Shown in pieces: positions 16,865 through 25,222 of a stretch of 64,000 nt of DNA (position 1 is the stretch's first letter; each line of letters opens with the position of its first letter). The DNA lies in the NCBI GenBank assembly GCA_039636865.1, contig CP144172.1:186001-250000 (forward strand), in the 5' to 3' direction. Source of the DNA: Dermatophilaceae bacterium Sec6.4. GTDB lineage: Bacteria > Actinomycetota > Actinomycetes > Actinomycetales > Dermatophilaceae. Below the pieces are notes generated by a model, which did no database searches, was not told where the DNA came from, and saw only the letters and a program-made list of their open reading frames with translations. The translations under genes were made by a program, and so were the position numbers.

Positions 16865-18628
16865 TTACATCTGGTCGGGCGCCGTGATACCGAGCAGCAG
16901 CAGACCTTGCACCAGTACCGAACGGGTCAGCTCCAACAACGCGAGACGTGACTCGCGCACGGCATCGTCCTCGGCCTTGATGACCGGGCACTGCTCATAG
17001 AACGAACTGAAGGTCTGCGCCAGATCGGACAGATAGCTGCACAGCCGGTGCGGCTCAAGCGTCTCCCCTACCGCGACCACGACCCCGCCGAAGTCCAGCA
17101 GCCGCAGCGCGAGCGCCCGTTCAGCCGGCTCCTGCACCACGATCGGTCCGACCGGGTCGACGACGCCGGCTTTGGCCAGGATCGAGCGGATCCGGGTCGT
17201 CGCGTACTGCAGGTAGGGGCCCGTGTCACCCTGCAGCGCGACCATCCGGTCCAGGTCGAAGGTGTATCCGCTGTCGTGCGAAACCGACAGGTCGGCGTAT
17301 TTCAACGCGGCGATGCCGACCTGGTGAGAGATCACGTCGCGGGTGTGCTGGTCCAGGTCGGGGCGTGAGGCCGCGATGACCTCTGCCGATCGCGCGAACG
17401 CGGCATCGACCAGACTCTGCAGCGATACGAGGTCACCGGAACGGGTCTTGAGGATCTTGCCGTCAGCGCCGACCACATTTCCGATCTGCACGTGAATCGG
17501 AGTCAGGCCCTGCACCCACCCGGCCAACCGTGCCGTCTGCCAGCACATCGAGAAATGCAGCTGCTGCGCCGCTCCGACCACGTAGAGCGCACGATCGACG
17601 TGCAGGTCGAGCGCACGGTGCCTGATGGTGGCGATGTCGGTCACTGCATAGCCGTAGCCGCCGTCGGACTTACGCACGATCAGCGGCAACGGTTTGCCGT
17701 CACGACCCTGCACACCGTCCAGGAAGACACACAGTGCGCCCTGGCTGATCTGAGCGATGCCCTTCTCCTGCAGAGCATCACAGATGCCGGGCAGCTCGTC
17801 GTTATAGGAGGACTCACCGTCGATGTCGTCGTCGGTGAGGGTGATGTCGAGCTCGGTGTAGACCCGGTTCAGGTAGACCCGGGACAACTGCAGGATCTCC
17901 TCCCAGAAGCGCAGGGTCTCGGGGTCCCCGGACTGCAGGAGCGTCACCCGATGGCGCGCGCGAGCATCGAAATCGCCGGCGCTACCTGCGGGCTCGGCTT
18001 TCTCGGCAGTTGTGAACTTGCCGCGGGCGGCACGGTAGAACGTGTTGGGGTCGCTCTCCAGCAGCTTCGCCTCGTCGCTGTGCTCACCCACCTCCAGCAG
18101 ATGCTCGATCAGCATCCCGAACGGCGTGCCCCAGTCACCGAGGTGGTTCTGCCGGATCACTTCGTGACCGAGGTACTCCAGCGTGCGTACCAGCGCATCA
18201 CCGACCACGGCACTACGAAGGTGGGCGACGTGCATCTCTTTCGCGGCGTTGACCGAGGAGTACTCCACGATGACCCGTTCACGCGCAGGTTCAATGACAC
18301 CGAGGTGGTCATCCTGGCGCAGCGCGTTGAGGGCACCGGAAATCCACTGCTGGGACAGCGTGACGTTGAGAAATCCGGGACCGGCAACCTCAACCGCCTC
18401 GATGATGTCGCCACGGTCGAGGTGGTCCACAATCGACTGGGCAACCTCCCGCGGCGGGCGGCCGAGGCGCTTACCGGCGGCCATCGCGGCGTTCACCTGC
18501 AGGTCGGCGGCGGTCTGCCGTTTGTTGGCCGCACGGATGACAGGGTCGACGTCGGCCCACGCAGGCCCGAACGCTGCGGCCATCGCCTGCTGGATGTGCG
18601 GGGTGAGGGCGGTAGTCGGATCAGGCAT
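16865..18628 (-). CDS. argS: Arginyl-tRNA synthetase
   Basis: 587 residues. Class I synthetase of the Escherichia coli ArgS subtype: the N-terminal Add1 domain, then EYSSVNAAKEMHVAHLRS, whose HIGH equivalent reads HVAH (family usually HVGH). The canonical KMSKS is absent as in this subtype, replaced by DGKILKTRSGDLVSL. The DALR anticodon-binding domain ends in the family's terminal Met. It charges tRNA-Arg. The ATG at 18628 follows the family N-terminus. The gene is convergent with galE, with only 17 bases between the two stops. Confidence 0.95.
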   Translation of the reverse strand: MPDPTTALTPHIQQAMAAAFGPAWADVDPVIRAANKRQTAADLQVNAAMAAGKRLGRPPREVAQSIVDHLDRGDIIEAVEVAGPGFLNVTLSQQWISGALNALRQDDHLGVIEPARERVIVEYSSVNAAKEMHVAHLRSAVVGDALVRTLEYLGHEVIRQNHLGDWGTPFGMLIEHLLEVGEHSDEAKLLESDPNTFYRAARGKFTTAEKAEPAGSAGDFDARARHRVTLLQSGDPETLRFWEEILQLSRVYLNRVYTELDITLTDDDIDGESSYNDELPGICDALQEKGIAQISQGALCVFLDGVQGRDGKPLPLIVRKSDGGYGYAVTDIATIRHRALDLHVDRALYVVGAAQQLHFSMCWQTARLAGWVQGLTPIHVQIGNVVGADGKILKTRSGDLVSLQSLVDAAFARSAEVIAASRPDLDQHTRDVISHQVGIAALKYADLSVSHDSGYTFDLDRMVALQGDTGPYLQYATTRIRSILAKAGVVDPVGPIVVQEPAERALALRLLDFGGVVVAVGETLEPHRLCSYLSDLAQTFSSFYEQCPVIKAEDDAVRESRLALLELTRSVLVQGLLLLGITAPDQM

Positions 18629-18749
18629 GAGGCCAAGGATATCGACGCAGCACGGCCATCCCGAACCGATTTCCGTGTCGTCTCAGCTCCAGCTCAGCTG
18701 ACATCGATACGGTCCGCACGCTCCGATCCGCCACCTGGAAAGTCGAACC

Positions 18750-19646
18750 TTGAGTCACCTCACCTACCTGCAGGCCAGCGTGATGGGCCTGTTGCAGGGC
18801 GTCACCGAGCTCGTCCCCATCTCCAGTCTCGGGCACTCACTGCTGGTGCCGGCCTGGATCGGCGGGTCCTGGGCGGACCTGGTGACCCAGCAGGGTTCGA
18901 AGAGCGCAACCCCGTTCCTCGCGTTCATCGTCGCGCTGCACGTGGCGACTGCATTCGCGTTGATCGCGTTCCAGTGGCGCGACTGGCTGCAGGTGCTCGG
19001 CGGGGTCGGCGACGTGGCGCGAGATCGCCGGATAAGCACGCCGCGCGCCCGCCTGCTCGCACTCCTGGTCGCCGCGACGATCCCCATCGGGATCATCGGG
19101 CTGGTGCTGGACAAACCGTTGCGGCATCTTTTCTCCCACCCCATTGCGGCCGCGATCTTCCTCACCGCGAACGGCCTGGTGCTGTTGACCGTCGAGTTGC
19201 TCACGCAGCGAACCGGCCGAAAGTCACGCGGATCGCACTCTGCAGGTGAGGGCGGCGCCGAACTGGACTTCTCGCACACCGGTTTCGGTGAAGCGATTGC
19301 GATCGGCACAAGTCAGGCCCTTGCCCTCCTTCCCGGCATCTCACGATCCGGGGTCACCATCTCGGCCGGCCTGCTGCGCGGATGGAGCCATGAGCGCGCG
19401 GTGCACTTCGCCTTCCTGCTCGCCACCCCGATCATCCTCGCGGCCGGAGTACTGAAGATCCCCGAGCTGTTCGGTCCGGAAGGTAAAGGGATCGGCGGTC
19501 AGGTGCTGGTGGGATTCGTCATTGCCTTCATCGCGGCGTATGCAGCTGCCCGCTGGCTGACCCGCTTCCTACGCACCCGCACGCTCTATCCCTTCGTCAT
19601 CTACTGCCTGATCGCCGGCGTCGCCAGCATCATCCGCTTCGCCTGA
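18750..19646 (+). CDS. uppP: Undecaprenyl-diphosphatase
   Basis: 298 residues from a TTG at 18750. I prefer it to the ATG at 18783 because the family N-terminus (YLQASVMGLLQGVTELVPISSLGH) begins there. Conserved motifs are the Glu-rich GVTELVPIS and LLPGISRSGVTISAGLLRG, which line the active site. It is an integral membrane protein of about eight helices that dephosphorylates undecaprenyl diphosphate, recycling the lipid carrier for peptidoglycan and other wall polymers, and it gives bacitracin tolerance. A possible weak terminator hairpin (CGTGGGG / CCCCACG, 19716-19741) follows. Confidence 0.93.
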   Translation: MSHLTYLQASVMGLLQGVTELVPISSLGHSLLVPAWIGGSWADLVTQQGSKSATPFLAFIVALHVATAFALIAFQWRDWLQVLGGVGDVARDRRISTPRARLLALLVAATIPIGIIGLVLDKPLRHLFSHPIAAAIFLTANGLVLLTVELLTQRTGRKSRGSHSAGEGGAELDFSHTGFGEAIAIGTSQALALLPGISRSGVTISAGLLRGWSHERAVHFAFLLATPIILAAGVLKIPELFGPEGKGIGGQVLVGFVIAFIAAYAAARWLTRFLRTRTLYPFVIYCLIAGVASIIRFA

Positions 19647-19759
19647 ACAGGATATTTTGGGGAATTGCGTTGCGGACGTAGACGATTCGTCATCGACCGA
19701 CCTTAGTTACGATACCGTGGGGTTTCAACACGCCCCCCACGCGCGCATAATGAGAGGTA

Positions 19760-19981
19760 ATGGCAACCTCATCTCACCACCCGCGCCCCCGTCTCGCCAA
19801 CAGCCCGTTCCAGCCTCACCAGGAGCCGGATGTCGAGCACTTCGAGCTCAACGACCGCGTCTCGCACGACTCCTACGGAGTGGGCAAGGTCATCGGGGTC
19901 GACGCCAGCGGACTCACCGTCGATTTCAGCAGCAAGACGGTCCGCATCACCACGCCCTTCCGGAAGATGACCAAGATCTAG
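19760..19981 (+). CDS. Small conserved protein with a CarD/UvrD-wedge-like SH3 motif
   Basis: 73 residues. The N-terminus is Pro/His-rich and probably disordered; the rest (FELNDRVSHDSYGVGKVIGVDASGLTVDFSSKTVRI) has the V-x-H-x-x-Y-G-x-G-x-V pattern of the small beta-barrel in CarD, TRCF and UvrD C-terminal (DUF3553-like) domains, which contacts RNA polymerase or nucleic acid. A CATAAT box at 19746-19751 ends nine bases before the ATG, so the mRNA may be leaderless or nearly so. Function unknown. Confidence 0.65.
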   Translation: MATSSHHPRPRLANSPFQPHQEPDVEHFELNDRVSHDSYGVGKVIGVDASGLTVDFSSKTVRITTPFRKMTKI

Positions 19982-20032
19982 ATTCTCCGGTCGGCGGCTG
20001 GTCGGTTTTGCAAAACTAGGCCGGTGAGCCGC

Positions 20033-20296
20033 CTACGACGTGGGACGGCTCCACTTGGACCACGCCGCCTGTTTGGTGGTGCCTGACAAGTCAGCCACCT
20101 GGCTCCACGAGCCTGCGACAGCAAGTGAACGGGCCGACTGTGCCACGCAGGTACCTGCGTGGCCGGTCATCGACAGCAGCTCTGTGAATGATTCACGACT
20201 GTCCCGCAGGGCGAGTTCGGACATCGCATGACGGGCGACCTCGGCCAGCTGTGCCGTGGGAAGTCCTTTGAGGTCTTCGGGCGACATTGCCACCAC
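20033..20296 (-). CDS. Small HTH protein sharing a module with the upstream amidase
   Basis: Up to 87 residues; possible starts are GTG 20296 or ATG 20287. A helical N-terminal half (LKGLPTAQLAEVARHAMSEL, RDSRESFTELLSMTGH) is followed by a small helix-turn-helix of the type W-x-x-V-A-x-x-x-G-T-T-x-Q-A-A (SWSQVADLSGTTKQAAWSKW). The N-terminal half resembles residues 18-60 of the amidase encoded 50 bases upstream. The two genes probably form one transcript. DNA binding at the dyads in front of the amidase is an attractive but untested idea. Confidence 0.6.
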   Translation of the reverse strand: MVAMSPEDLKGLPTAQLAEVARHAMSELALRDSRESFTELLSMTGHAGTCVAQSARSLAVAGSWSQVADLSGTTKQAAWSKWSRPTS

Positions 20297-20346
20297 GCTC
20301 TCTCTCGCGAATATGCGCTAACTCCGGCGTTGCCTCTGACGCTGGC

Positions 20347-21648
20347 TCACGCTACGGCAGTGGCGTCGGAAGCCGGGGTGGCACGCAGGACGAAGTCCAG
20401 CTGGGCCGACGGATCATCGAAGGTGCGGATGAAGGACCGGTCCGGCCAGCGGTATTCCACGCACCGCTCGTCAGGTCGGTAGATGGCGGTGTAGAGCGTG
20501 CCGAAACCGCCCGCGAAATTCTCCGCCCGCACGGGCGCTTCCATGAAGACCTTCGCGAGTTCGTCCCGATCGGGTCCACCGTTAATGAGGTCCAGCAGCA
20601 GATCGTGCCGCTCCACGCTACGCAGTTGGCGCGCATGCTCGGGGAATTCCGGCGTCCTTCCCCGGTGGTTCGTCGCCGCCTGGAGCGGCCGGTATTCCGG
20701 TGCGGCGTCCTGGGCTACGTACGCGGTGACCGCCTTGCCGTGCGCGTCAGCAATGGTCAGGTTGTAGGCCATGGCCATGGGGATGGTGTCGAGCTTGGCC
20801 TTCGCCTCCTGCACCGTCGCGCAGGTCTCCAGCACGTAGCGAACGACCATCGGCACTGCGAATCCCTGCCCCGAGCCCGGTCGTCCACCGAATGCGAGGG
20901 ACACCATGAGCCCGGCGTCGTTCATCCCGTCCAGCAGCCCCCAGAGGCAGTCGCTGGTACCGATGACCTGGTAGGGACCGAACCCGGTGGACAGCACCAC
21001 GCGCTCCCACAGATCGGGGTTGTAGTCGTAGTTGCGCACCAGGGTCGGCCGGTCTCCCGTCAGTACCGCCTGCGAGCACCCCGGCGCGAACTGCGGTAGA
21101 TCCCATCCGGTCAGGAAGCGCGCGAGAAGCTCGTCGCCGCCACCCAGCTGGACCATCCGCTGCCACGTCGGCAGCAGCTCGGGCATGTGCTGGGCCAGCA
21201 GCTCGGAGCAGATCTGCAGGCTGGGGCGGCGTGCCTCGCCCTCGCTGAGATACCAGGCCCGGTAGGCCGGCCAGGTGGCGTCGAGCAGCCCCTTCCACTG
21301 TGCGCCGGGCCGCTGTTCCCGGATGGCGAACATGGTCAGCTCACGCTCGTAGGTGGGGCGCGGCTGATGACCGACCGGCTCGCCGATCGCGGCGGGCCAT
21401 TCGGCGGACCAGCCAGTGCCCACCCCATCATCGGCCCAGTGCTGCTGAGCCGGCAAAGGCTGCCATGCCCAGCTTCGACCAATGGCACTACCAACCTCGA
21501 CAATCCCGTGCGACAGGGCCGCCTGAGCAGCCGGATCGCGGCGGCGGGACAGCTCCTGAGCCACTGCCCTCAGCAGTGACCCGAGGTCATCGGAGGTCGC
21601 GAGGGTGAGGTCGGTTGGTGCTTCAGCATCGTTCGTCAAGGTAAACAT
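20347..21648 (-). CDS. C45-family acyltransferase/amidase (acyl-CoA:6-APA acyltransferase-like)
   Basis: 433 residues. Residues 1-60 form a helical extension (DLGSLLRAVAQELSRRRDPA) similar to the small HTH protein encoded next. The rest is an Ntn-hydrolase domain of the C45 family: an alpha-helical segment (about 100-185), then FAPGCSQAVL with the predicted nucleophile Cys191, and RNYDYNPD. SLAFGGRPGSGQGF and ATNHRGRTPEF are further family-like segments. Relatives cleave or transfer acyl groups on amines and some mature by self-cleavage before the Cys. The substrate is unknown. The ATG is directly preceded by a promoter, so the mRNA is probably leaderless, and it is embedded in three operator dyads. 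Confidence 0.8.
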   Translation of the reverse strand: MFTLTNDAEAPTDLTLATSDDLGSLLRAVAQELSRRRDPAAQAALSHGIVEVGSAIGRSWAWQPLPAQQHWADDGVGTGWSAEWPAAIGEPVGHQPRPTYERELTMFAIREQRPGAQWKGLLDATWPAYRAWYLSEGEARRPSLQICSELLAQHMPELLPTWQRMVQLGGGDELLARFLTGWDLPQFAPGCSQAVLTGDRPTLVRNYDYNPDLWERVVLSTGFGPYQVIGTSDCLWGLLDGMNDAGLMVSLAFGGRPGSGQGFAVPMVVRYVLETCATVQEAKAKLDTIPMAMAYNLTIADAHGKAVTAYVAQDAAPEYRPLQAATNHRGRTPEFPEHARQLRSVERHDLLLDLINGGPDRDELAKVFMEAPVRAENFAGGFGTLYTAIYRPDERCVEYRWPDRSFIRTFDDPSAQLDFVLRATPASDATAVA

Positions 21649-21697
21649 GACGTCAAGATTAAATTGACGACCTGGACGCCGTCAAGCCAGAATTGAC
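21635..21697. promoter_or_regulatory. Triple operator array, 17-nt dyad GTCAAG-N-TTGAC
   Basis: Three 17-base dyads with outer arms GTCA/TGAC: 21635-21651, 21652-21668 and 21681-21697. The last two have full five-base arms (GTCAA and TTGAC). The first two are directly abutted; the third starts 29 bases after the second. The first overlaps the start codon of the C45 gene, and the second and third cover its -10 and -35. Regular size and spacing indicate binding sites for a dimeric regulator. Confidence 0.75.
21656..21685 (-). promoter_or_regulatory. Promoter of the C45 amidase gene (probably leaderless)
   Basis: On the minus strand: TTGACG (21685-21680), an 18-base spacer, TAATCT (21661-21656), and the ATG only seven bases after the -10. 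Transcription would start at or next to the A of the ATG, giving a leaderless message. No ribosome-binding site is present, which agrees. Confidence 0.6.
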
Positions 21698-21742
21698 TGG
21701 TGCCCGTGCGTGGCGGTACCTGTGGCGGGGTACAACAGGGTC

Positions 21743-22654
21743 ATGCGTATCTTCTTCACCGGAGGCAGCGGTAAGGCCGGCCGACACGTCGCGCCCTACC
21801 TCGCCGATCAGGGCCACCACGTCACCAATGCCGACCTCGTACCGCTGGGCCACCCGGCGGTCACCGACCTGCGGGTCGATCTCACCAGTGCCGGTGAGAC
21901 CTATTCAGCGCTCGCCGGGCTGGCGAATCTGGACGAGTTGGACCTGCCGGAGGCCCCGCGGTACGACGCCGTGGTGCACTTCGCGGCAATACCGCGCATC
22001 GCTCTCATGTCCGACGCGACAACGTATGCAACGAACGTGCTCAGCACCTACAACGTGCTGGAGGCCGCGACCCGACTGGGCGTGCGCAAGATCGTGTTCG
22101 CCTCCTCGGAGACGACCTACGGAATCTGCTTCGCACAGGGCGAGCGCCGCCCGCTCTACCTGCCCGTCGACGAGGAGCACCCGACCGTCCCCGAGGACGC
22201 CTACGCCATGTCGAAGGTCGCGAGTGAGGCCACAGCGCGGTCGTTCCACGCCCGCACCGGAGCGGACATCTACGGGCTGCGGATCAACAACGTGATCGAG
22301 CCGCACGAATACACGCAGTTGTTCCCCGACTTTCTCCAGGACCCATCGCTGCGACGCCGCAACATCTTCGCCTACATCGACACCCGCGACCTGGGCCACC
22401 TGGTGGCGCGCTGCCTGCACACCGATGGGCTGGGCTACGAGGTGTTCAACGTCGCCAACGCCGATATGTCCGTCGCGGCCACGAACGATCAGGTCCGTGA
22501 GCGCTTCTACGACGGCGTGCAGGTGCGCCGCGAGATGGGCCGCGACGAGACGTTCTACTGCATCGACAAGGCACGCGATCTGCTCGGCTATGCACCCACC
22601 CACTCCTGGCGCGATGAACTGACCGACCCCGGCGCCGAGGAAGTCCGAGCATGA
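21743..22654 (+). CDS. NAD-dependent epimerase/dehydratase family protein
   Basis: 303 residues from the ATG at 21743. Extended SDR fold with N-terminal GGSGKAGRHVA (the GxxGxxG pattern, here GGSGKAG), VVHFAAIPRI, the catalytic Ser region FASSETTYG, and Tyr/Lys in DAYAMSKVA. These proteins act on nucleotide sugars or similar polyols. The late AYIDTRDLGHLVARCL is the usual segment. The gene diverges from the C45 amidase; the shared 94-base region contains the operator array, so both may be controlled by the same protein. Confidence 0.85.
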   Translation: MRIFFTGGSGKAGRHVAPYLADQGHHVTNADLVPLGHPAVTDLRVDLTSAGETYSALAGLANLDELDLPEAPRYDAVVHFAAIPRIALMSDATTYATNVLSTYNVLEAATRLGVRKIVFASSETTYGICFAQGERRPLYLPVDEEHPTVPEDAYAMSKVASEATARSFHARTGADIYGLRINNVIEPHEYTQLFPDFLQDPSLRRRNIFAYIDTRDLGHLVARCLHTDGLGYEVFNVANADMSVAATNDQVRERFYDGVQVRREMGRDETFYCIDKARDLLGYAPTHSWRDELTDPGAEEVRA

Positions 22655-22662
22655 AGCCGGGT

Positions 22663-22759
22663 CGATGAACATGCACTTTCGCGAGCATTGCTGCTGCAGA
22701 ACGCCGTCGTTCCGGGGTCTGCACAGCGCGCGACCAGCAGAGTGCATGTTGGCCGCTGC
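22663..22759. repeat. 97-nt palindromic element, copy 1
   Basis: Ends are CGATGAACATGCACT and AGTGCATGTTGGCCGCTGC; AACATGCACT (22668-22677) pairs with AGTGCATGTT (22741-22750). Inside, CTGCTG and CAGCAG can continue the stem. It lies between convergent genes and may act as their terminator. Ends, centre (CCGTCGT, CCGGGGT) and length match a second element at 23965-24060. Confidence 0.6.
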
Positions 22760-22776
22760 GCGCGACGCTCCGCGCG

Positions 22777-23487
22777 TCAGCCGGCGACGTAGATCGTGTT
22801 GGTCGACTCGCCACCGGTCAGGAAGTTCGCGAAGCTGACGACATGCGCGTCGCAGGTATCGAAGACCTGAGCCAGCAGCGCGTTGAAGTCCTCATCCGGC
22901 GGGTCGTCCGACCACAGAGCGAAGACACCGCCGGGGGCGAGGTGCCGTTTCAGTTGGCGTAGCCCGTCCAGGCTGTAGAACGCGGCGTGGCTGGGGTGCA
23001 GCACGTGCCTTGGGGTGTGGTCGATGTCCAGCAGTACGGCGTCGAAGACACGGCCGGGCGCGTCGGGGTCGAATCCACGCTCGGATGCGGACATCGCGAA
23101 GAAGTCGTCGAAGACCAGTCGAGTGCGAGGGTCGCCCACCAACTCGGCGGCGCCGGGCAGTAACTCTTTTTCGTGCCACTCGATGACCTCGGCCATTGCG
23201 TCCACGACGATCATCGAACTGACGCGGACATCCTCCAATGCGGCCCGCGCCGTCCACCCCAGGCCAAGTCCGCCGACCACGACGTCCAGATGTGCGCCAC
23301 AGGCCTGTGCGAGACCCAGCCTGGCCAGCTCCACCTCAGCGACGGTGAACAAACTCGACATCAGAAACTCGTCGCCGAGCTTCACTTCATAGACGTCGAC
23401 CTTGAGCGTGGGCTCCACCCGGCGGCGCAGGCTGATCTCGCCGCGGGGGGTCGCACTGAAAGCCAGCTCTTCGAATCGTGCACTCAC
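22777..23487 (-). CDS. Spermidine-synthase-like methyltransferase-fold protein
   Basis: 236 residues with a Rossmann methyltransferase core: VVVGGLGLGWTARAAL (motif I), MIVVDAMAEVIEWHE (acidic loop), then FDAVLLDIDHTPRHVLHP and LKRHLAPGGVFALWSDDP. The order resembles the spermidine synthase superfamily, but the N-terminal tetramerisation domain is short and the family DDG... catalytic region is replaced by DIDHTP. Related actinobacterial proteins are annotated as spermidine-synthase-like; polyamine synthesis is not shown. It stands alone. Confidence 0.75.
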   Translation of the reverse strand: MSARFEELAFSATPRGEISLRRRVEPTLKVDVYEVKLGDEFLMSSLFTVAEVELARLGLAQACGAHLDVVVGGLGLGWTARAALEDVRVSSMIVVDAMAEVIEWHEKELLPGAAELVGDPRTRLVFDDFFAMSASERGFDPDAPGRVFDAVLLDIDHTPRHVLHPSHAAFYSLDGLRQLKRHLAPGGVFALWSDDPPDEDFNALLAQVFDTCDAHVVSFANFLTGGESTNTIYVAG

Positions 23488-23588
23488 CCGACGAACGTAG
23501 TGCAGCCCCCGTGGTTAAGGATCAGGGTGGGACCCCGGCGATGGCGCTTATCTGGAGACCAAGGAGGCGCTGACCGGGCGAATGACCC

Positions 23589-23891
23589 TCAGGAAACCGT
23601 TACCTGCGACCGGTCGAAGGCGAGGTAGCCCGCGAAGTCACGGCCGACGCGCTTGGTCGCACCGTCGTAGAGGTCGGGGTAGCTCCAGGCCGCGTCCTTG
23701 TGGGCGCCGCCAGGCGTCGTGACGTCCCAGTACTGGGCGGCGCCCTTCCACGGACAGGTGTAGGCCGTCGAGCTGGTCGTGAAGAGCGCCGCATCGATGG
23801 AACTGGGCGGGAAGTAGTAGTTCCCCTCGATCGAAACGACCTCGTCCTCCGTGGCGGTAGCGACGACGACATCGTTGATGCTGACCTGCAT
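23589..23891 (-). CDS. DUF427 domain protein
   Basis: 100 residues, essentially one DUF427 domain. Recognisable features are VVVATATEDEVVSIEGNYYFPP, then TCPWKGAAQYWDV and a C-terminal GYLAFDRSQVTV. The TxCPWKG-x-x-x-Y motif is the family hallmark. Function unknown; the fold is a small beta-barrel. It is a single gene with a palindromic element 74 bases upstream. Confidence 0.85.
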   Translation of the reverse strand: MQVSINDVVVATATEDEVVSIEGNYYFPPSSIDAALFTTSSTAYTCPWKGAAQYWDVTTPGGAHKDAAWSYPDLYDGATKRVGRDFAGYLAFDRSQVTVS

Positions 23892-24206
23892 GATCTGCTC
23901 CCTTGATTGCGGTGCTGACTCTTACGGTGAGTAGCGCCTTTCGAGCCTACGTTCCCAATCGTTGCGATCGACATGCACGTCGGCAACTCGAGCTCCGAGT
24001 ACCCCGTCGTCGCCGGGGGTACGGGTAGCCGAGTCCGACGAAGTGCATGTCCGTCGCTGCACGAAACCGCCGACGCCCGTAGCCGTCAGACCGGCTCGAG
24101 CAACGGAGTACCCGCCTCTTGAGCCAGGGCAGCGATCTGTTGCGACACAGTCGACGTGCCGGTGCGCAGTGGACACGAATAATCGGCAACCGATTGACTT
24201 ACCCTC
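23892..24206. other. 315-base divergent intergenic region
   Basis: Between the DUF427 gene and the EamA transporter gene, which are divergent. It contains the 96-nt palindromic element at 23965-24060; otherwise I see no credible ORF, only antisense shadows of the transporter gene. TAATCGGCAACCGATT near 24180 is a short imperfect dyad close to the transporter start. Confidence 0.5.
23965..24060. repeat. 96-nt palindromic element, copy 2
   Basis: GACATGCAC (23970-23978) pairs with GTGCATGTC (24043-24051). Inside, GTCGG/CCGAC, ACTCG/CGAGT and GTACCCC/GGGGTAC continue a hairpin of about 26 pairs with small bulges. Left ends agree with copy 1 at 12 of 14 bases and right ends at 16 of 19; both have CCGTCGT and CCGGGGT in the centre. 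It sits between divergent genes, so a terminator role is less obvious. Confidence 0.6.
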
Positions 24207-25112
24207 ATGAATTTCCTGAGCCGGATGCCCCCCGCTCGGCTCGGTGCCTGCGGTGCGCTGCTGTCGATGACGACGGTGCAACTGGGCGTCGCGGCATCCG
24301 TGGGCTTCTTCGACCGCATCGGCGCCCGGGGCACTGCATGGCTGCGCCTGGTCTGGGCAGCGGTGATCTTCCTGATCGTCGCGCGACCCTGGCGCTCGAC
24401 GTGGACGCGAAAGAATCTGCTGACCTGCGCCGCGCTGGGCGTCGTCACCGCGGTGATGACGTTGTCATTCATGACCGCCGTCTCCCGGATCCCGCTGGGT
24501 ACAGCGAGCGCGTTGGAATTCCTCGGCCCGCTCACCATCGGTGTGCTGCGGGGTAAGGGCTCTGCCCGGCTCTGGGCGGTGGCCGCGGCGGCCGGCGTCC
24601 TGCTGATGACGGGGCCGTGGGCCAGCAGCGCCAACCTCGTCGGCGTCGGTTTCGCGCTGATTGCCGGGCTGTGCTGGGGTGCGTACATTTTGCTCACCCA
24701 GCGCGCGGGCGATGCCGTGGAGGGGGTGCAGGCGCTGGCCATCTCGATGCCGGTCGCTGCGCTCGTTGCCACCATCATCGTCGGGCCATCGACATTCGGC
24801 CGGCTCAGCTGGTCGGTGATGGCCAGCGGCATCGGCCTGGCGTTGCTGATGCCGGTGATCCCTTTCACCCTCGAACTACTGGCGTTGCGTCGTCTGCAGA
24901 CCGCGGCCTTCGGGATCCTGATGAGCATCGAGCCCGCCATCGCCCTACTGATCGGTGTGGCGCTGCTCGGGCAGGTGCCGCAACTGACAGCGGCTCTCGG
25001 GGTACTGCTAGTAGTCAGCGCAGGCGTCGGCGCGGCGCGCTCCGGCGCTCGCGACGGGGCCAGCGAGCCGGCCTGGAACACGTCCGAACTCATCGACCAG
25101 GCCGTGCGGTGA
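24207..25112 (+). CDS. EamA/RhaT family (DMT superfamily) transporter
   Basis: 301 residues, about ten transmembrane segments in two EamA repeats. The end of each repeat has the usual features: ASALEFLGPLTIGVL in the first half and FGILMSIEPAIALLIGVALLGQ in the second. DMT exporters move amino acids, metabolites or nucleotide sugars; no substrate can be assigned. The C-terminus is a short hydrophilic tail. It is monocistronic and precedes dedA by 110 bases. Confidence 0.88.
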   Translation: MNFLSRMPPARLGACGALLSMTTVQLGVAASVGFFDRIGARGTAWLRLVWAAVIFLIVARPWRSTWTRKNLLTCAALGVVTAVMTLSFMTAVSRIPLGTASALEFLGPLTIGVLRGKGSARLWAVAAAAGVLLMTGPWASSANLVGVGFALIAGLCWGAYILLTQRAGDAVEGVQALAISMPVAALVATIIVGPSTFGRLSWSVMASGIGLALLMPVIPFTLELLALRRLQTAAFGILMSIEPAIALLIGVALLGQVPQLTAALGVLLVVSAGVGAARSGARDGASEPAWNTSELIDQAVR

Positions 25113-25222
25113 TCGACACGTTCGGCGTACGCCTTCTCACGATGCCTTCAAGCAGGCTCCGTAGGCTCAGGCCGGGCAGTTGGACGGCCCGAATGCCCGC
25201 AGCACCCTGAGGAGGACAGTTC

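Noticed and set aside
24086..25093. 335-codon open frame on the minus strand
   Set aside because: It is the antisense shadow of the EamA transporter, which has ten clear membrane helices.
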